Below, in pieces: positions 49,974 through 63,103 of a stretch of DNA of 64,000 nucleotides (position 1 is its first letter; each line of letters opens with the position of its first letter). This stretch comes from Clonostachys chloroleuca (lineage: Eukaryota > Ascomycota > Sordariomycetes > Hypocreales > Bionectriaceae). Location: contig JBANAY010000003.1 of NCBI GenBank assembly GCA_037952775.1, positions 4,526,001 to 4,590,000 of the forward strand, given 5' to 3'. A program made the translations under genes and the position numbers. A model generated the notes under the pieces. It searched no databases. It worked only from the letters and a program-made list of their open reading frames with translations, and was not told the origin of the DNA.

Positions 49974-52900
49974 CTATCTCAACGCTAACGTCGTCGTCAG
50001 GCCGCCGCCACCCATCATCGGCCTCTGCTGGGCCTGCCCAGGCGGCCGTTCAATAAAGTCCTTGTTGTCAATCGTCACACTCTTCGTCATGTGGTTGACC
50101 TTGTATACACCAACGAGCCGCGATGCCAGCTCAAACATGTTGTTTCGGAGTGAGATGACTATGAATTGGGCGTTCTTGGTACGTTCCTTGATGTAATTCG
50201 CCACAATTGAGACCTGTGCAAGGATTTTTGTTAGCAGAGCTTTCACACGGGTAGACCATGTCTCTAATACGGGAAGGGGTATCACGGTCCTATTGGCAAC
50301 CATCTCTGACAGGACAGTAGCCGAGCAAGATCCGCAAGGTTGCCATTGGGAAACAGGGTGCAGGGGAACAGGGAAAGATGGGTAGCTAGGTATACGTACG
50401 TTTCTGAAATCCAGAGCGGCATCAATCTCGTCCATGACATAGAGAGGTGTTGGCTTGTAGTGATGCAGTGCAAACACGAGGGCCAGACTGCTGAGAGTCT
50501 TTTCTCCACCAGACAGGTTGCTGATGTTCTTCCAGCTCTTCTTGGGAGGCATGACGCTGAATTGGATGCCTTCACTGAACGGATCGAGGCTGTCTACTAG
50601 TTCCAGCTCGGCGTTACCGCCCATCGTAATGAGTTGGTACATCTCCTTGAGGCGTAGTGAGATGGCACCCAAACCTTCCATGAAGCCTTCCAATCGCAGC
50701 CGTCTCAAGTCATCGCACCTCTTCTTGGCGGCGTCACGCTGGCTGAGAGATGTCTGGAGATCGGACGAGCGGCTGGCGTGCTCCTCGACTCGTCGGCGGT
50801 ACTCCGCGAGTACGCCCAAATCGACATTGACATTCTGTGTCTTTTCTTCTAGAGCGGCAATCTCACCCTTAAGAGTCTCCTTGCTCATGTCTGCGAGCTC
50901 GTCGGGCGTGTATCGAGGAAGTTGCTGTGGCTGAAGACCTTCAGATTGTTCCTCCTCGTCAGCCTCGGTCTCTGGCGCATGTTCGGGGGCGTCCACCATC
51001 TCTTCATCCTCAGATGACTTCTCGGTCCGCATTTCGTCACCATCCTCGCCCTCGTCCTTGGCCTCACCCTCAGAGTCATCATCCTTAGGCGACGGCCTTC
51101 GGTTCTTCTGGGGGAGTCTGGCTTTATCCTGGCCTCGGCAGGCGTTCCCACTAGATCCTCGATGTCGTGTAGCGTAAGTTTGGAGAGCTTATCGTCCCAG
51201 TATCGAAGACGTCGCTGGTTCTCGATTAGAGCCTTCTGGTTTTCTTCAAGCTTGTTCTTCATCTCAATCTCGATGGCTCGTGTTTCATTAAGCTCGTTAG
51301 TCTTCTCGTCAAGCTCTGCCTTGAGCGCCTTGAGCTCCTTCCTCGTAGTTGCAAGGATCTCTTCGGCCTCTGACACACGGTTGCTCAGCTCTTCGGCCTT
51401 CTCGCCCTGGTTGTTGATATCATCCTCGAGCTTTTGAAGGTCCTCTGCGGCGTTGTTGAGCTCCTTGGTGGCCTTGGCACGATCCTTCTCGAGCTTGACT
51501 TTTTGCTTCTCGGCCTTGACCTTGCGCACCTCGGCATTCGAAGTCTCCTCATGATGACCCGCGATCTCCTCCTTGACAAAGTCGATCTTGGTCCGTTGCG
51601 ACCTGAGCTTCTCACCTCCTGCCTCCATAATCTTATCCTGCAGGGCCTTGATCTCTTCTTCAATACTCGAGGTCTCCCCGTGCAGCTTCTGAATATCCTT
51701 GTTAAGCTTGGCAACTTCTTTCTGGAGTGTAGCTGCACGGCTGTCGTCATCGGCCGAGGGCTGGTGCTCCTTGGCCACGTCCTTGATGCGGCGCTGCAAG
51801 TCGGCAATGTTGCGTGCGGAGCTTCCAAGCTCGAGGCTGAGCTTCTGCATTTTGGTGTCTAGTTGCGGGAGCTTGTCGTTGATCTCTCTGAGACGGGTCT
51901 CGCATTCGCGTTGATACTCCTGGAGTTCCTGTAGCCTGGATTGCCAGTGGTCCCGATCCTCCTCAAGCTTGGCAACCTGCTCCTTAGTCGTATCGGCTAC
52001 AAGCTTCGAGGACATCAGGCCCCTTCTAGCGATATTGCCACCACCGGACAAGGTTCCAGACTTGTCGATGAGCTCGCCCGCGAGGGTGACTACTCGCCAG
52101 CGCTTGGCACCGTAAGCAATGCGGTTTGCTTGGGCGAGATCTGCTGCAACTAGGGTATCTTGCATGGCGTGGTAGAAAGCTGGCAGGAATTTCTTGTCCT
52201 TAGATTTGATAAGATCAAACAACCGAGGAGCATCCTCGGGGGTTTGGATTGGGGACATGTCTCGAGACCGAAGCTTGTCAAGGCAAAGGAAGTTGCCGCG
52301 TCCGACATTGTACTTTCGTAGGTGCTCGATGCATTGTTGGCCAGATTCGACCGTCTCCGTGACGAAGTTATCCAGAGAGGGGCAGGCAGTGGACACGGCG
52401 ACGTCGTATTTGGGGTCAATCACGCCGAGGTTGCCCAAGCGTCCGTGGAAGCCATCAATTCGGCCCGACTCCTTCATGCGCATGAGAGCAGAGAGGACGT
52501 TGCCCCTCGATTGGGTGCTGGCCAAGCTGGAGCGAGCCTCGTCCGCCTTTTGACGCGCACTGGAGATCTTGGCCCTCATCTTGGGCTCTTGCTCGGAGAG
52601 GATCTTGAGCTCAGACTCCAACTTCTCCGCTTCCTGGATCAGCTCCTCTTTTTCGGCCTCGTACTTCTTGAACTCCTTTTGCTTGAAGGCCTTGCCCTCC
52701 TCGATAGCAGAGATTTTGCCCTCGAGTTCCTCCATGGCAACAGCACCAGCATTGGCCTTTTCTCGGAGAATATTGAGCTCACTCTCAGCGATTGTGATCT
52801 GCGACTGCTTCTGGTTGATCTTCTCTGTCCAAGGTTCGAGCGACTTCTGCTTGGAGGTGATTTGGTCAGAGAATGCCTGTGTCTTCCCTTTGAGATCATC

Positions 52901-54877
52901 TCGAATCTTGGCTAGTTCGGCCTCTTCTTCCTTGAGCTGCTCCTCCAGGTCGGCGATCTGGCCGACGCGGCTCTTGATCTCCTCGGCGCAATCAGTGATG
53001 GTCTGATCGGCCTCTTCCGAGGTGTTCTCAGCATTGGCGATTGTCTTCTCGAGTTTGGCTTTCTTATCCTCAAGGAACTTGTGCTTCTCGTCGAATTTGA
53101 CCCTCTCCTGTTCAAACTTGGACATCTCCTTGGCCAAGGTCTGGGTCTGCTTCTCTTGCGCGTCAAACTCCTTGCTGGTCTTGGAATGCCGCTTCTCCAG
53201 ATCCTTGATGATCTGCTGGCTACCTTGATGCTTCTCCTGCTCAACATCAAGCTGGGCCTGCATCTGGTTGATAGCTTCCTGAGTGACTGCAACGTTGTCG
53301 TTGCATTCGTGGATGAAGAGCTGGTAAAGCGCGGACTGCTTTATCGCCAGCTCGTTCTCGTCTCGCATGTAGGCGACAGCCTTGTCCTTCTTGTCCTCGA
53401 GGCTATTCTTCTCCTTCTCAACGTGCTGAACACGTCCATTCTTCTCCGCGCACACCTCATTGAGCTCCTCCACCTCTGTTGCGGATTCTTCGATGGGAGT
53501 CTTGTACTTGGATGTACCGATGATGTCTTCAAGGTACTCGAGGAGGCCATCGTCGTGCTCGTTTGCTGCCCTGGGCTTCATCTGGGCAATGGACTCGACC
53601 TCGCCCTGTAGGATCAAGAACCGCTTGTGATCGAGATCGACGCCGCGATCGCGCAAGAGGGTAGTTACCGTTGTGAAATTAGACTCCTTGTCGTTGATGT
53701 AGTATTTGCTAGAATTGTTCTTGAAGGCTTTTCGTGAGATGACGAGCTTCGAATCGGGGATGACTGTGTGGCCGCCACCGGGCTATAAAGTTGTTAGTAA
53801 GATTGATGCGAGTAAAATACCGGAGCATGCTAATTACCTGATCCATCACTTCCTGGAAATGCACAGAGACCTCACAATGGTCTAGATTAGGGAACTTTGC
53901 AGAGTTGTGGATGAGCGCAGAGATCTTGCCCTGACGCATCTTGCTCGCTCGGAAACCGAAGACGAAGAGAAGCGAGTCAATGACATTTGATTTACCGGAC
54001 CCGTTGGGTCCAACGACGGAGGTGAATGAAGCATGGAAGGGACCAATTTCCTGTCGACCGGCGTAACTCTTGAAGTTGGTCAAGTACAAGTGAGTGATGA
54101 CAATGCGCGATTTGGGTGGAGTATTCTCAAATGATGGAATCACCGTCGTTCTCGACTTGAGGACAATGTCAATTGGCCTGTCAATGAATGCGGGGCCTTG
54201 GATGGTCCTCGGCGGCTTGATAGTGGTCAGGCCCTGCTTGCGTATGTTGAAGGCAGATGTGAGGTCTGCTAGAGGGGTTTGTGGCGGCTTGATTACTGTT
54301 GGAGAGGATGCTGAAGCCTTGGGCGCCGGAGTGGGAGGTGTCGGAGTTGGGGGGGTTTCAACGGGATCGGGCGCAGCAACTGCTGCGGTGGAGGGGCGCG
54401 CGCTTCTCGATTTGCGCTGTGTTGCTGGCGAAGGAATTTGACTCAAATCGTCGACATCCATTTCAACTTCGTGCTTGAGCACTGTATCGTCAAAGGTCTG
54501 CTGGCTGGCACGGCTCGAGTCCGCGGCGTTCGCGGCCACAGACTCGGCCTCAAGTTGCTGTTCTGGTTCCTGCTCCTGCTCCGGTTCTTGCTCCTGCTCC
54601 TGCTCCGGTACTGGTTCTGGCTCGACTGGTGCTGGAGTCGGAGTCTTCTTTGGACGCCCTCTCCCACGAGCCGCAGTTGTGGTTCTCGGTGCAGGGGGGG
54701 CGCTGATCCCGAGGGTGTCCTTCGTGTAGCTCTGGTCGATCTCCGTGTAGGAGCATCAGGGATGGAATCTTCGGCGTCCTCGGTTTGCCTACTGGTGTTT
54801 GCGCTGCTGCTGACGTCGTCATCGGAGTCGACGACGGCAGTGCGCCGCGTTGCGCGTCGCGTTGGCCTGCCTGACAT
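49974..54877 (-). CDS. smc4: Condensin subunit SMC4 (Cut3)
   Basis: ATPase of the condensin complex that compacts chromosomes; about 1,554 residues. Exons: 54877-53838, 53782-50400, 50213-49974. Acidic and basic N-terminal tail, then HLYLTNFKSYAG and Walker A GPNGSGKSN near residue 290. Two long coiled coils flank a hinge (GRIDGFHGRLGNLGVIDPKYDVA ... IDKSGTLSGGGNIARRG). The C-terminal head has signature NLSGGEKTLSSLALVFALH and Walker B PLYVMDEIDAALD. Two single-base losses break the frame: G7 at 54694-54700 and G5 at 51110-51114 (C-runs on the coding strand). Each correction makes its exon length fit the splice phase. Because SMC4 is essential these are taken as errors. The 186-nt last intron is stop-free and a multiple of three. 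Confidence 0.95.
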
Positions 54878-55380
54878 GGCGGTGGAGAGGAGGGGGAGTG
54901 TGTCGGATGCTGGGATGACACCTCTGGCAGTCAGGACTGTGGTAATTAATGTAATAACCGCCCTCAGGTGGAAGAAACAAAAAAGATCGAAGCTGTTGGG
55001 TTAGTCGCTCGGGGGTGGGATGTGAATGAGGGTTGACGCAGAAAAAGCGACGGTGAGATGGTTTGTCCCCCACCTCGACTTTGGGTAAAGTGATTGTTTG
55101 GAGATTCCCTGATTAGGTAAGGCGCCGTCTGGACGTAAACAACAGCCAAAAGCCAATTGACTGGCGCCCCGCGACGGCACGTGATCGGGCCAAGCGCTAG
55201 CCCAGACAAAGACGTGCAGTCGCCTAGCGCTGCCTGGCCCTTGTTCTCACTGTATTTTCAGTGGATGGAAATCTCCACTACAGCTCGGCCGCAGGGTAGC
55301 AACAACAAAAGATCATCACCTTAATTCTCGAAGCTCTCCATTCTTGTGCTCGACATTTCTTCGAGTGCCGTCTCCCCGCC
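54878..55380. promoter_or_regulatory. Divergent promoter, SMC4 / ELYS-like gene
   Basis: 503 bp between two divergent start codons. No element identified with confidence. Confidence 0.45.
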
Positions 55381-56395
55381 ATGTTTGACTATTCCGATTT
55401 CCAGCAGGTATTCCCTGCTGGCGCGCAGCTTCCCTACAGCAAGGAGCTCATTGCCAAGATCGAGCAGTCGAGAAAGACTCTGGACGGCGTCCTCTTCGTC
55501 GACCGAGTTCTCAAAGCTTTGGGTCTCACGAAAGGTATGCTAATTGCAGTCTTCTACTAATCACAGCCTTCTGACAGATCCTTACAGCAAAAACCTACCC
55601 TCCCAAATCCGATGCTGCGCTGAGACAGCTGCACCAGCACATTTGCGACGCTCCCATGTCCTTGCACCACAAGTTCTCGCTCCTCTACTACGTCCTGCTC
55701 GATTTCGATGAAGCTGCCGACCGATCTGTTCCGTCCGAGTCTTTTGTGTCTGCTTCTGGAATGCCAAGCAACTACCAGATCTTTATCAAGGGTCTGTGGC
55801 ATCTGGACCGCAAACAATTTCCTGTACATAGCTTCCCGTGCCCCGTCTTCTCCCACAAACCTCGCTGACCAGCTTCCAATAGAAAGCGCTTGAATACGTC
55901 GCGCACCCTTCGCTGACGCCCGACTTCTCTGACGAAATCCTGACGGCGCTGATCCGACACGGCGACGACATCAAACTTGCTCTAGCCTACTACCATACCG
56001 TGCGCCCGATTCTTAAGTCATCGGCAGCTCTGGAGCTCCTGTTCGACGCTCTCGCTCAAACAAGCGTGACTGAAGCTTTGCTGTTCACACGCACATTCTC
56101 CGACTACACGCGCGAAGCACTGTTCCGCCGCCTAGTCAAGGTTGCCCTTGACGGTGAATCAGTTCCTGGAGCAAGCGAGATTGCCCTGCTCCCGTTCGAG
56201 CTCGAGGAGGAAACATGGTTTGAGGAGTACCTGAGAAGCAGCGAGGGCAGGAATCTTCGTAAGGCGGAGGACACGCTCTTGGTCCGCAAGATCACAGGCG
56301 ACCACATAACGGCTGCGCGGAAGCACACGGGCAGCGGGCAGTGGGGGCCCATTCTGGCGGGTATTCGCTCGGGAACAGAGGGTCAAGATGAATGA
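55381..56395 (+). CDS. ELYS-domain nuclear pore protein
   Basis: 300 residues. Exons: 55381-55534, 55588-55823, 55883-56395, in phase. All-helical protein with LGLTKAKTYPPKSDAALRQLH, HKFSLLYYVLLDFD and ALAYYHTVRP, matching the alpha-helical ELYS domain (nuclear pore complex assembly) of small fungal ELYS proteins such as S. pombe Ely5. These lack the AT-hook tail of animal ELYS, and none is seen here. It should sit on the outer ring (Nup107-160 complex) of the nuclear pore. The start fits the conserved N-terminus (MFDYSDFQQVFP). Identification rests on recall of the pattern; a profile search would settle it. Confidence 0.7.
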
Positions 56396-57074
56396 TACAG
56401 CCTTGTCTCTCCCTCCTTGATCATGTAAGCATAGCGTTGGAGTTTATCAATTTAGAGCCCTGCCAGTTGGCAATGTGCTTGTCTTCCGCAAATCAGGGTA
56501 CCAATGCATGAATTGCTTGCGCCATCTTGATTGCGAATCTCTGAGACGAACATCCCATAGGCCTGCGGTCGTCAGCCCAGCCAACCGCATTTGATGCAGC
56601 AACTCGAATCTAGTACCTCCCGCATACAATATGCATTTGTTTGGCTGCAAAACGACGCTGCGCCCGACCCCTATTGGGCCATACGTTGATGGCGACACCC
56701 TCAGTGAGTGGTCGGCCTCCCACATGCTTACCATCCTCCATGTACATGCGTATAGGCCATGCTTGCAATCTGCTCACTGGCTTGTCAAGGTTTGGCGAGA
56801 CGCCTCTTTCAGGTTGGCGGCATGACAAGAAGGCAATCTACCAGGATAGTGAATGCGAGTGGTCATGAGGCCGTCATAGGACGAGTTGTTTGGTCACTGC
56901 GTTGATGCGGCTCAAGCCTTACACGTGCGAACCAGCCGTCATGTCCCCTCATATGTTCAGAGAGCTTTCCCCGTCCAAAGGCTTTTCTCCTTGGCTCTAT
57001 TCACGCCAGTGAGTGTCATGAGATTGATATAACTTGAGTCTGAGAAGCCGTTGTGTGCAAATCAGCAGTGTAAG
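56396..57074. other. Intergenic
   Basis: 679 bp between the ELYS-like stop and the collagen-like gene. Nothing recognised. Confidence 0.35.
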
Positions 57075-58066
57075 ATGATACTGCCACGGCTCTCGTCTTC
57101 GGCCATCACAGGTTCTCTAGACCCCAGTTCCCACCACCTCAAGGAGACGACCGCGGCTGCTTCTCTACACAGGGCCCCCTACGTTGCCACACAGCCTACC
57201 ACCAACCCATACATTCCTGCCAGATCGGTTATTCCAAGGACGAGATCTGGTGGCCACAGCGATGGCACCCACCATTCATCCATTAAGACAGGAAGGCTTG
57301 GGCCCAGGGACCCTACATCCCAGCACGATGGTAGCTCAGACAAGACAGCCCTGATTATCATGGGAGTCTTCCTTGGCGTTGGGCTTCTACTGTCCCTTTT
57401 GTTCTTGTGCCGTTGCTTCAGCCGCCGTGGTCGCCACTCGAAGAAACACAAGAGAACTTCCAGCATATGTTGCTTTCGTGGTCCCAAAGGCCGCCGAGGA
57501 CGCCGAGGGAGGCCTGGAGATGCCGGGTCGCGAGGCGCTGATGGCGCTCCTGGACCTGAGGGACGGGAAGGGCCTCCTGGGGCACAAGGACTCAGAGGGG
57601 ACCCGGGAGAGAGGGGGAACAAGGACCCCGAGGGGATCCAGGGCAGCAGGGAGATCAGGGGCCTCCCGGGACGGATGGCACGCCGGGCGCTGATGGCATT
57701 CAGGGTCGCAGAGGACGCAGAGGGCGCCGGGGACGTCAAGGACGCCGAGGAGATCCAGGAGAAAGTGGCCCTGCTGGAGCGGATGGCGCACCGGGAGCTG
57801 ATGGAGTTGCAGGCCCCGAAGGACCTCGAGGACCTGACGGAGCTCCGGGCGCACCGGGGGTCAGTTGGAACACACGGCCGCCCCAGCGTTGAAGGTCGCC
57901 TGGAGTTGTAGGACAAGGTGGAAGGCGAGGCCAAGATGGCCCTGTTGGAGAACCTAGGTGTTGTAGTAATCAGTATAACAACAATCAGAAGGTCGATTTG
58001 ACGATTCATCAGCATAATCACTGTCGCTGCAGTGGCCATAGACAAGAGAATGGCGGGGAAGTATAG
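57075..58066 (+). CDS. Collagen-like single-pass membrane protein, several frame breaks
   Basis: About 330 residues if the frame is repaired. From ATG 57075: a Ser/Thr-rich region of about 95 residues, a membrane segment [20 protein letters not shown], a basic/Cys cluster ([15 protein letters not shown]), then a Gly-X-Y repeat of some 50 triplets, and a short Cys/His tail ending at TAG 58064-58066. The triplets run in one frame to the G5 run 57613-57617 and continue in a second frame ([15 protein letters not shown]) if one G is added. They slip again near 57855 and 57898 and finish as [15 protein letters not shown]. The Gly periodicity carries through all three frames, so the shifts are recent or artefacts. 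A single-frame model stops at 57911 with a nonsense tail. A signal peptide is not evident, so an upstream exon is possible. Confidence 0.6.
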
Positions 58067-58530
58067 TGTTTAGCAGAAAGTTTCCTTGGGACAGGGCAGG
58101 CATCGGTTGGGCATGACTGGGCTTGGTCTGCAAATTTCCTTGTAGTAATTTTTATCATCTATGTTAACTCGTAACCGGCCAAGCTCTATCTCCGTGATTT
58201 CCTCGCCTGCCAAGATGCCCGCACAGAAGTTACTCTCCGAAATGCTCAAGCGAACATCCGGGTGCGAGAGAGAATGATTGATGCTATACATTTACTTGGA
58301 CGGAAGCCCCCGACTTTTTGATGGAATACCAATCGAGGGCAAACCCCAATGATTAATGGCCAAGGACCAAGATGTGAAAAGAATACACGATGAATATTAT
58401 ATCTTAAATTACACCACATAAGTCTAGAGGTACGCTGACCGAGAGCTATCGATCAAAGCAAACAGCTGGAGCAGAAACAAAAATGTCAATGAGCCATTTG
58501 GAATCGACACGGTATTATTTTATAAATGCT
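58067..58530. other. Tail-to-tail intergenic region
   Basis: 464 bp. A 73-codon frame on the minus strand (58291-58070) has an ATG but no recognisable features. Confidence 0.35.
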
Positions 58531-59153
58531 TTACACCATGACACCCTTAATGCCCAGCTCGTGGAAGTAGGCAATGAAATCTTGGGCCATGTTGATCTCC
58601 TTGATCTGGCCCGTGCAGTTATCAAGAACCGCAAGGTCGGTTCCGTTGTAAGTGACATAAGCACCGGGATCTAATGTTCTGTATTGGAGTAAAACGTCAA
58701 TTTTTCATGTTTGGAGCATAGCGGGCTGTCTCTTGTAACTCACGTTGGAATAGCCATGTTCTCGCCCACAAGACCGTTCATCTTCCAGCGCATGGCCAAT
58801 TTGTCGCCGGTGCCTACCCAGTGGATCATGTCGAACCAGTAGTTCTGCCAGCCAGTTCGAGACTTTTGAATAAAGGCAACGAATTCGTTGCGGCTCGTGA
58901 CTCGGATAAGATCGCTGCCGTTGGCGGAGGGGAGGCGGTCGGCATACATAACCAAATCTGGGTGCAGGATCGTTTCGGCGATGGTCAGATCGCCACTCCA
59001 CATGCTGAGATAGTTGGTGGAGAGCTCCTTGTGGTATTCATTGCTGTTGAGGTCCTTGCGGCAGCAGCTGGAGTTTGTGCTGGTCTTGGGGGCGGCGAGA
59101 GTAGTGGGAGTGAGGAGGATTAGGCCAGCGGTGACGGCAGAAGTAATCCCCAT
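58531..59153 (-). CDS. Secreted SnoaL-like (NTF2-fold) protein
   Basis: 185 residues. Exons: 59153-58744 and 58678-58531, phase 2 intron of 65 nt. A signal peptide (MGITSAVTAGLILLTPTTLAA) precedes CCRKDLNSNEYHKELSTNYLS and a small alpha/beta domain with LHPDLVMYADRLP, RVTSRNEFVAFIQ and WKMNGLVGENMA, the arrangement of SnoaL-like/NTF2-like polyketide-cyclase folds. N-glycosylation sites occur at NGSD and NGTD. Such proteins are common in fungal secretomes with unknown function. No biosynthetic genes surround it. Confidence 0.75.
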
Positions 59154-60972
59154 GTTGGCGATGGTTTCCTGGATGGGTGAGCAGGATCTATTTTGGTAAG
59201 GCTGAAAGTAGGGCTGAACGAGGCACTTGAGGTGGAAGGGAGAATGAGGATGAAGGGATATTTGCGAAGGAGTTGCTTGCTGTTATGGTAGTAGTGGTAG
59301 CGATGCCGATGGATATCATAGTTGCAACTTGAACGAGAATCGATTAACACTTATATTTGTTCGACTACGGGGGTTTATCAATGAGCAAAATGATGATGGG
59401 ATCGTCAATCTACAATGGAAATAGAAGCAATCCAATACAACTGCCAAGAGGGTCAAGCCCAAAACCCCAAATCGTCTCGATCCTTTCCGCGATAGGGCAA
59501 CGCCGGCGCAGAAACTTCCACGATGGGAATCATGGGATCGGACTCGGATCTGAGATGCGTCACGGACAGGGCTTGTATGGAGATTGATTCTCGGTGCATG
59601 GATCTAGAGGAGGCTGATGGGAGGAGACGTCAGAGACTGGATGAATCGGGGTATCTCTGCTGCCTGCTAATTGATGAGCCCTGTAATCCAACTTGCCGGC
59701 GGAGCAACTAAAACGCCTCGGTCGGCACTTGTTCGCGCGTCTTTCGGCCGCGAAAAGACTCCAGCTCGCCTTTATTCCCAACAGCCTGACCAAACCCTAT
59801 CTGGCCAAGTCTCGGTATTCTATTTCTGTCTCCTCTTATTCTTGATTATAACAATGATCAAAGGGCCATCTCTAGGAGACGGGAACTGAATGCAGAGCAA
59901 CATGATGCACCGTACCCCTTTATCAACCCACCTAGCCCAACGACCTCTTGGTATACTCCTGTGTCGCTGTGACCGCCACGGTACCTGGATTTTGAACTGC
60001 GAGATTGCGCCGGTTTCTCGCCTTGGGCTCGGCCGGTTCGGGAGCGAATTCGTGCGCATGGCAAACAATTAGCGCCCACGAATGACCGAAATGCTGGGAT
60101 CCGGCCCCCCTGTCCCCAAAACACGGCACAGCGGAGAGGGGAATCAGGGGATCGGATACCACTGCAAGTGAGGTGCCCCGTAGCGTAAGCATGTTAATCG
60201 AGTTGAGATGTTGTCTTGTTTTCCTTGGTCGAGTTGGATCTACTGTTTCCCGCCTTGTTGAACCATTCTTCTCATCTCGATGACGGAAAAGGATCGAGCC
60301 ATCTGCTACACAGGAACGTTTCCGCTCCATTTCCAGGGATATCATCATTAGAGCAGCGAATAGGGACTCTCGCCTGTCCTTGGCTAACGTTAATGGGTGG
60401 ACAAAACATTTCTAATAACAGCCGTTCATCCTGACAAGGTTTAGCGAAACCACCACTTCAATTGTCATCACGCACTGCCACATTTTTCTTTCCCTTCTCC
60501 CCCTTCACCGTAGCTTGCTTCACGAATTGCTATGCAGATGTGCGTGGCTTTGCGTCCCGAATACCCCATTCGAGCCTTGCCCTGCCTCTTGGTGCCGCCG
60601 GATGTTGCTGATTGATGGTCTCCCTAATCGTGTGTGGTGTTTGATGCTCGGCAAATGTACAGCCAACTGGGTAATATCTGTCGGCTGCCCCCAACTCCCA
60701 GCCCGATCCGAGGCCGACCTTGTGCGTCACTGGCTCTGACACCTGCTGCCTGCATTTCACCCTGTTAGTCCGGAGCCGGCACTGCAGCTGACGGTAGACG
60801 GCCGCCAAGGCAGAACAGGCACGGCTTGGCTACGGTACCAGCCTATACGAGAGTTGATGTGCTGGGAGAATTGATTGATATTAGACCCCCATCGTCTCGC
60901 GTCGCCGCGCGCATATATCTCCCATTACATCTTGACCTACCATTACGCCAATTTAAATTAAATTTATCCATA
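59154..60972. other. Long intergenic region, promoters of two divergent genes
   Basis: 1.8 kb between the SnoaL-like start and the last Zn2Cys6 gene. Only short frames without recognisable products. The long distance suits a highly regulated factor gene (inference). Confidence 0.4.
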
Positions 60973-63103
60973 ATGGTCGGCGTGCGGGGACGATCTAAAG
61001 CCTGTTCGACTTGCCGCAGGCGTAAGAAAGGGGTGAGTTAACGGTTCTCATATGATTTCTTCCATCATCACCATCTACTCTCTTTCACCCCTTGCGCGCA
61101 GAAGTGCCCGTCTCCATACTTCTTATAAAAGAATTTTCGGTGTTGCCCTCTTCTGCTGATCTACTTACACCTCATTCATATCCATCCTATCTCATACTGC
61201 TCTTCCTCTCTCACTCTAGTCCAAACACCCTTCTCATCAGCGCGAAGGTGCCATGTCTCTTCTCTTTCCACGCTCCCTAGTGACGTCTCCTTAATTTCAC
61301 CCCTTTTCTCATTTTCTAATTAGAACTACTTCAGTGCGACCTCCAGCAGCCTTCTTGTGGACAATGCCGAAAGGCGGCGATCCCCTGCGGTGGCTACGCT
61401 GACAGCTTTGTCATTCACCAGTACCAAGGGGCTGGCTCAGGCACCACCACCGACAAGCCCTCGGACGCAGGATCCAGCAGTCAGACATCTCACCCCGATT
61501 GGGGGATTGCCGCGCAGGGCCTGGAGTTCGTAGAATGGGGTGCCCCGGTGCTTGCCCAGAAATGGGTGGTGCCGAAATACCTCCAACCGCCCAACGCCGA
61601 CGAGGAAGACGCTGCGGATCCTAAGACCAAAGGCAGAGCGAGCCGCCGTCCGTCTCCCCGCCGGCAAGACAGTCCTGGATCTGCCCGCTTCAGCTGGGCG
61701 GCGTCAGAGGCCGGCCTCATCGGCGCTTTCTTTGACGCCTACTATCCTAACCGCCGATGCGGGCCTGCAACTACCGAGCTGCAGAGGACACTGGGCGGGT
61801 CGATCATTCTATTGCAGGACTATGCGCCCACCGATCCTGTCCTTCGTCAGGCTCTCCTAGCCACTGCCTTGCGTACACTGGGCAGACGGCCAGATGCTCC
61901 GGCGTGGCTGGAGAAGCGTGGGATGACAGTGTATAGCAGTGCTCTGCAAGAGATGGCTGCTGCGTTGCAGTCACCCAAAAGGCGACAAAGTCTCGATATC
62001 CTAGGTGCTGTCCGCACTTTTAGCATACATGAGGTATGGCTCTTCTTCTGCCGTCTCTTCTAGTTGTGTCTTTACTTCGTATGTTTAATTGAAGCTTCTT
62101 GAATGCTGACAATATCTTACAGGCTCTCTTTGGAAGTGATGCGAACCCAAACGGGCTGTCGCAGCGGCAGAGCTGGATGGCTCATAATGCTGGAGATATT
62201 GCCCTCATCCTCAACAACCCTCCCTCGTACTATATTGACGGCTTGGCCCATCGCCTTTTCGTTGATGGAAGACTCCATCTTGTGCGCATCCACCCCCGAC
62301 CTGTATAGTTTCGACGCTCTGTTTGGCTAACAGCCTTGTGCAATCAGCTATTGAGTGCATTCCAAATGAAGAAGAAGATATTCCTGGCGCAGTCAGAGTG
62401 GATGACCATTCCATGGACCAAGCACCCTAAAACACCGCGCGACTTTCTAATCGATATCCTGATCGGCGTCATGGAAGTCTTCGTTGATATATATGCCATG
62501 CAGGACGCCCACGACGAAAAAGAGAAACAACTCTACCGGGATATCATCAAAGGAACAGTCTCATATCTCAGTACAGCACTTATCAAGTGGCACGACAAGT
62601 ATGCTGTTCCCACCATGCCTAGCAAGATGGGCGCCGACTTGTCGGAATACATCACTACCAAAGACATTGCCGATGGCCACGTAATGACCATGTTCTGGGC
62701 CAACTGCTGCCTCATTGATCAAATCAAGCGAATCGCCTTCGGTGAGAACAACTCTCCATCCAGCAGCCCGCACGGCTGGGGCCCCCACGACGAGGACATC
62801 GACCCCCTGGATCCCGCCAACGCGTGCCACCACATCCTCCGCGTGGTGCCCATCTTTCTTCATCCCTCAGCGGGTATCTTCCGCCAGCACCTCATGCCTT
62901 TTGTCATCGGCGCAGCGGCATTCTACCTGACTTCAGCGGGACCGCTGCGCATGCGGATAGAGAGAGCTGCCCTGATGGATTACCTTACCAGGCCTGAGAC
63001 GGCCTCCATGGCGAAGTTTCTTTCAAGTCTTGAGAAGCGGACGTTTGAGGATTTGCAGCGGCAGGCTGGCCCGCATGAAGCAGGGATGTTTGAAAACACT
63101 TGA
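60973..63103 (+). CDS. Zn(II)2Cys6 transcription factor
   Basis: 557 residues. Exons: 60973-61032, 61335-62033, 62123-62281, 62348-63103, all phase 0. The first intron (302 nt) splits the zinc cluster: RSKACSTCRRRKKG, then CDLQQPSCGQCRKAAIPC, with all six cysteines present. Downstream is a large helical region (FDAYYPNRRCG, LGGSIILLQDYAPTDPVLRQALLATALRTLG, and others) typical of the DUF3468-type fungal factors rather than Fungal_trans. The first intron is unusually long for this window and may hide an alternative exon. Targets cannot be inferred; neighbours are a secreted SnoaL-like protein and empty sequence. Confidence 0.83.

Noticed and set aside
58070..58291. 73-codon minus-strand frame
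   Set aside because: Starts with ATG but too short and featureless to call a gene.
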